Assembly (NCBI GenBank): GCA_017555445.1
Contig: JAFZGK010000027.1
Coordinates: 1-18,336, forward strand
DNA from: Bacteroidales bacterium
GTDB taxonomy: Bacteria; Bacteroidota; Bacteroidia; Bacteroidales; UBA932
Reading direction: 5' to 3'
Length of the DNA stretch: 18,336 nt
The notes under the pieces were generated by a model. The model ran no database searches, was not told where the DNA came from, and worked only from the letters and a program-made list of their open reading frames with translations. This document shows, one piece after another, positions 16,534-18,336 of this stretch (its first letter is position 1; every line of letters starts with the position of its first letter). Both the position numbers and the translations under genes were made by a program.

Positions 16534-17544
16534 ATGAGAAAGATATTCATTCTGACAGTTCTGCTTGCTGGTCTTGCTTTTTCGGTGTCGGCCCAGCCTG
16601 CAGAAAGAAGCAGCAAGAGGGTCAATGTCATTGTCGATAATGATCTTTGTGGAGATGGTGACGGTCTGTTTCATCTTGTGCACCAGCTTTTATGTGGCAG
16701 TTCTGATGTCAAAGGTATCGTAGGAGCTCATCTCGGAACCGGTCGTCATTGGGGTGGCTCGGAATCTGAGAATAAGCTAAATAATGCGGAGATTTCAGTA
16801 AACAGAGCAAATGAGATTCTTGAATTGCTTGGAATGGCTGGTACCACAGCAGTGAAAGCAGGAGCGCCAGGACCTATGACCGGTCCCGATACTCCGATAG
16901 AGTCGGAAGGTGCAAGGCTGATCATTGAAGAAGCAAAGAAGGCTACGCCGCAAAAACCGCTATATCTCCTATTCGGCGGTCCGCTCACTGATATAGCAAG
17001 TGCATGGCTCATGGATCCTTCTATCTCAAAAAATGTGATCCTGGTCTGGATCGGAGGTCAGGAGTACGATTTCGGACATCCTTTCCCACCGGAACATTAT
17101 AAGGGAAACAATCTTGTAGAATACAACCTCAGACTTGATGTGAATGCGGCAAGAACAGTATTCAATGAAAGCGATCTTACCATCTGGCAGATTCCAAGGG
17201 ATGTATATCGACAGGCCCTCTATAGCATGGCAGAGATGGAAGACAAGATCGCCCCTATGGGAAAAATAGGAGAATATTTGTGCAGCAAGCTAGGTACTTT
17301 TGCGAAGATGGCTGATACATACGTACTCGGCGACAGTCCTTTGTGTCTTATCAGCACACTCACCACTACATTCGAACCGGGAGCTGCAAGCAGTTTCTAT
17401 GAAGTAGCCAAGGCTCCTCACATCACTGAAACAGGCCTTTATGACTTTTCTAAACCTAATAGAGAGATCATAGTTTACAAAACCATAGATACAAGACTGC
17501 TTTTCTCTGACATGGAATCAAGGTTCCGTCTTGCAACCAGATAA
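16534..17544 (+). CDS. Secreted nucleoside-hydrolase-like protein with a variant metal motif
   Basis: A 336-residue protein of the inosine-uridine nucleoside N-ribohydrolase fold, with a signal peptide (SVSAQP, cleavage near residue 20), so it acts outside the cytoplasm. The calcium-site motif, normally DTDxGxDD, reads DNDLCGDGDG (35-44), a variant also typical of a Bacteroidota secreted subfamily. Other landmarks are kept: GPLTDIA (148-154) and EYNLRLDVNAA (195-205, with Glu195, Asn197 and Asp201). It follows the esterase after 7 bp and ends 24 bases before a strong terminator. Extracellular location and the altered motif argue against simple cytosolic nucleoside salvage; it may hydrolyse scavenged nucleosides in the periplasm or another N- or O-glycoside. 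Fold confidence is high, substrate unknown. Confidence 0.85.
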   Translation: MRKIFILTVLLAGLAFSVSAQPAERSSKRVNVIVDNDLCGDGDGLFHLVHQLLCGSSDVKGIVGAHLGTGRHWGGSESENKLNNAEISVNRANEILELLGMAGTTAVKAGAPGPMTGPDTPIESEGARLIIEEAKKATPQKPLYLLFGGPLTDIASAWLMDPSISKNVILVWIGGQEYDFGHPFPPEHYKGNNLVEYNLRLDVNAARTVFNESDLTIWQIPRDVYRQALYSMAEMEDKIAPMGKIGEYLCSKLGTFAKMADTYVLGDSPLCLISTLTTTFEPGAASSFYEVAKAPHITETGLYDFSKPNREIIVYKTIDTRLLFSDMESRFRLATR

Positions 17545-17568
17545 AATCAGGAAAAGAAACTTAAATAT

Positions 17569-17602
17569 AATGGTCTGGCAGCAAGTTTGCTGTCAGACCA
17601 TT
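17569..17602 (+). terminator. Strong bidirectional intrinsic terminator
   Basis: A 15-bp stem (17569-17583 with 17588-17602, one G-U pair) closes a 4-base loop and is followed on the plus strand by TTATTATAATT. On the minus strand the tail is also U-rich. It serves both the nucleoside-hydrolase-like gene and the convergent DUF2442-HTH gene, whose stop is 20 bases away. Confidence 0.88.
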
Positions 17603-17621
17603 TTATTATAATTGCTGTGCG

Positions 17622-18047
17622 CTAATGTTTTGTATAGAAAGTGCGGTGCGCATCCACCAATTCCCGGCCGATTTCTTGTATGGTGGAGAGAATTGCGTCT
17701 AATCTTTCAGCAGATGGCTTCTTCATACCGCTTATATATTGTGCGAAAAGGCTTTGAGAAATTCCCATCCTTCTGGCAATGGCAGAGACATTCAGTTCTG
17801 GGTGAGACTTGAAGAATTCATGCAAGTCATTAATATGTCTGGAATCAAAGAATCCCTCGTAACTCAAATCTTCATCCAGATCCGGCCATGAAATGCCATA
17901 TTCATCAGCGACAAATGATGACAGAGCATCCTTGTCCGCATCAGCAAGACGCGGGAAATCTATAAATAGTTCCCTGGCTTCACGACCATCCTTCGTGCGG
18001 ATCCAGACTGCATCATCAGTCAACCATATTCTTTCAATTTCTACCAT
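17622..18047 (-). CDS. DUF2442 and helix-turn-helix protein, probable antitoxin/autorepressor
   Basis: Cytoplasmic DNA-binding protein of 141 residues with two parts. Residues 1-70 match DUF2442, ending in the hallmark YGISWPDLDEDLSYEGF (50-66). Residues about 86-115 form a Cro/CI-type helix-turn-helix (NVSAIARRMGISQSLFAQYI), followed by a final helix. It starts 4 bp after the DUF4160 stop and therefore belongs to the same transcript. DUF2442 proteins often sit beside DUF4160, and the pair has the layout of a toxin-antitoxin module with the DNA-binding antitoxin second. A palindrome in the operon promoter (18309-18324) is a natural binding site. The toxin-antitoxin role is inferred, not shown. 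AT-rich composition relative to the glycosidase genes hints at separate ancestry. Confidence 0.85.
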   Translation of the reverse strand: MVEIERIWLTDDAVWIRTKDGREARELFIDFPRLADADKDALSSFVADEYGISWPDLDEDLSYEGFFDSRHINDLHEFFKSHPELNVSAIARRMGISQSLFAQYISGMKKPSAERLDAILSTIQEIGRELVDAHRTFYTKH

Positions 18048-18051
18048 ACCA

Positions 18052-18285
18052 TCATCTGTTGAAATAATTATTCCAATGCTCTGCTATGACTTCTACATTT
18101 TCTTCTATAATAGATTCTGCTAACTTGATTTCAGAAGGCTTCAGCCCATTGTTTTCCACTAATTTTACGGGATGCAATGCAAATTTAGCCGTCGCTCCTC
18201 CCTTCTTTACATGTACATGTATAGGTGAATGTTCATTCGAGTAATACATGAATCTGAATCCAAAAAGAATAAAAATAGTAGGCAT
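18052..18285 (-). CDS. DUF4160 small protein, probable partner/toxin of the DUF2442-HTH protein
   Basis: A 77-residue protein starting MPTIFILFGFRFMYYS, the characteristic DUF4160 opening, followed by the conserved HSPIHVHV (19-26) histidine motif and an acidic helical C-terminus (SEIKLAESIIEENVEVIAEHW). ATG 18285 is preferred over an in-frame GTG at 18300: GGAGGG lies 7 bases ahead of it and the family begins at this Met. It is the first gene of a two-gene operon with the DUF2442-HTH gene 4 bp downstream. The activity of DUF4160 is not known to me; the toxin assignment comes from gene pairing alone, and it could instead be a cofactor or an accessory regulator. Confidence 0.83.
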   Translation of the reverse strand: MPTIFILFGFRFMYYSNEHSPIHVHVKKGGATAKFALHPVKLVENNGLKPSEIKLAESIIEENVEVIAEHWNNYFNR

Positions 18286-18292
18286 AGTCAAT

Positions 18293-18298
18293 CCCTCC
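18293..18298 (-). promoter_or_regulatory. Shine-Dalgarno sequence GGAGGG for the DUF4160 gene
   Basis: GGAGGG sits 7 bases ahead of ATG 18285 on the minus strand. It decides the start and contrasts with the SD-less leaders of the other genes here. Confidence 0.6.
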
Positions 18299-18299
18299 A

Positions 18300-18330
18300 C
18301 AAAATTAGGTAATAATTTTATTACTTACAA
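18300..18330 (-). promoter_or_regulatory. Promoter of the DUF4160-DUF2442 operon (TTG, 20 bp, TAATTTTG)
   Basis: On the minus strand a TTG (18330-18328) is followed after exactly 20 bp by TAATTTTG (18307-18300), the best full match to the Bacteroidota promoter in the window. Initiation just downstream would leave a very short leader that may clip the GGAGGG, so the true start could differ by a few bases. Confidence 0.65.
18309..18324. promoter_or_regulatory. Palindromic operator GTAATAA-TT-TTATTAC between -33 and -7
   Basis: Two perfect 7-bp arms with a 2-bp spacer lie entirely between the -33 and -7 boxes of the DUF4160-DUF2442 promoter. A dimer of the HTH protein bound here would block RNA polymerase, the usual autoregulation of antitoxin operons. 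Confidence 0.6.
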
Positions 18331-18336
18331 CTCCGC

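Noticed and set aside
1..18336. CRISPR array, tRNA or rRNA genes, insertion sequences
   Set aside because: I found no regularly spaced repeats, cloverleaf-like segments, ribosomal sequence or transposase motifs by reading; a covariance-model scan was not possible here.

Overview
The window looks like a piece of a Bacteroidales (phylum Bacteroidota) chromosome. Promoter elements match the Bacteroidota pattern (TTG, about 20 bp, TAnnTTTG), and most start codons lack a Shine-Dalgarno sequence. Most enzymes carry signal peptides, two of them lipoprotein signals, and several families are typical of this phylum (DUF4434 lipoprotein, GH106, GH78, secreted nucleoside-hydrolase-like protein). I cannot name genus or species. 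There is no rRNA, tRNA, CRISPR or transposase. No gap without a gene exceeds 300 bases; the largest are 13833-14071 and 15431-15647, and both hold regulatory sequence.

Layout. (1) 1-2433, minus: a tight operon of an outer-membrane beta-barrel protein, potA and the start of potB, i.e. a polyamine importer with its own candidate outer-membrane channel. (2) 2612-4078, plus: a lone DUF4434 lipoprotein that looks like an unassigned glycoside hydrolase. It converges on the next operon across two hairpins (4092-4153). (3) 13832 down to 4175, minus: a four-gene operon of a GH106 alpha-L-rhamnosidase-type lipoprotein, a type-B carboxylesterase, a GH78 alpha-L-rhamnosidase and a GH3 beta-glucosidase. 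(4) 14072-15430, minus: a short ceramidase-family protein with its own promoter and terminator. (5) 15648-17544, plus: a secreted esterase and a secreted nucleoside-hydrolase-like protein, ending at a strong terminator. (6) 17622-18285, minus: DUF4160 and DUF2442-HTH genes, probably a toxin-antitoxin-like or autoregulated pair.

How it works together. The operon in (3) would strip rhamnose and glucose, and cut ester-linked groups, from a plant glycoside or pectin-like fragment. It is bounded by a promoter and a terminator inside the window and has no SusC/SusD pair. The promoters of (3) and (4) share one architecture: a direct repeat related to GCAAAATCTTC with 21-bp spacing, placed 24 bp from a TAnnTTTG element that lacks a recognisable -33 box. 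This predicts that both are switched on by the same activator, so the ceramidase-like protein would belong to the glycoside programme. That shared operator is the most notable observation here. The regulator itself is not in the window.
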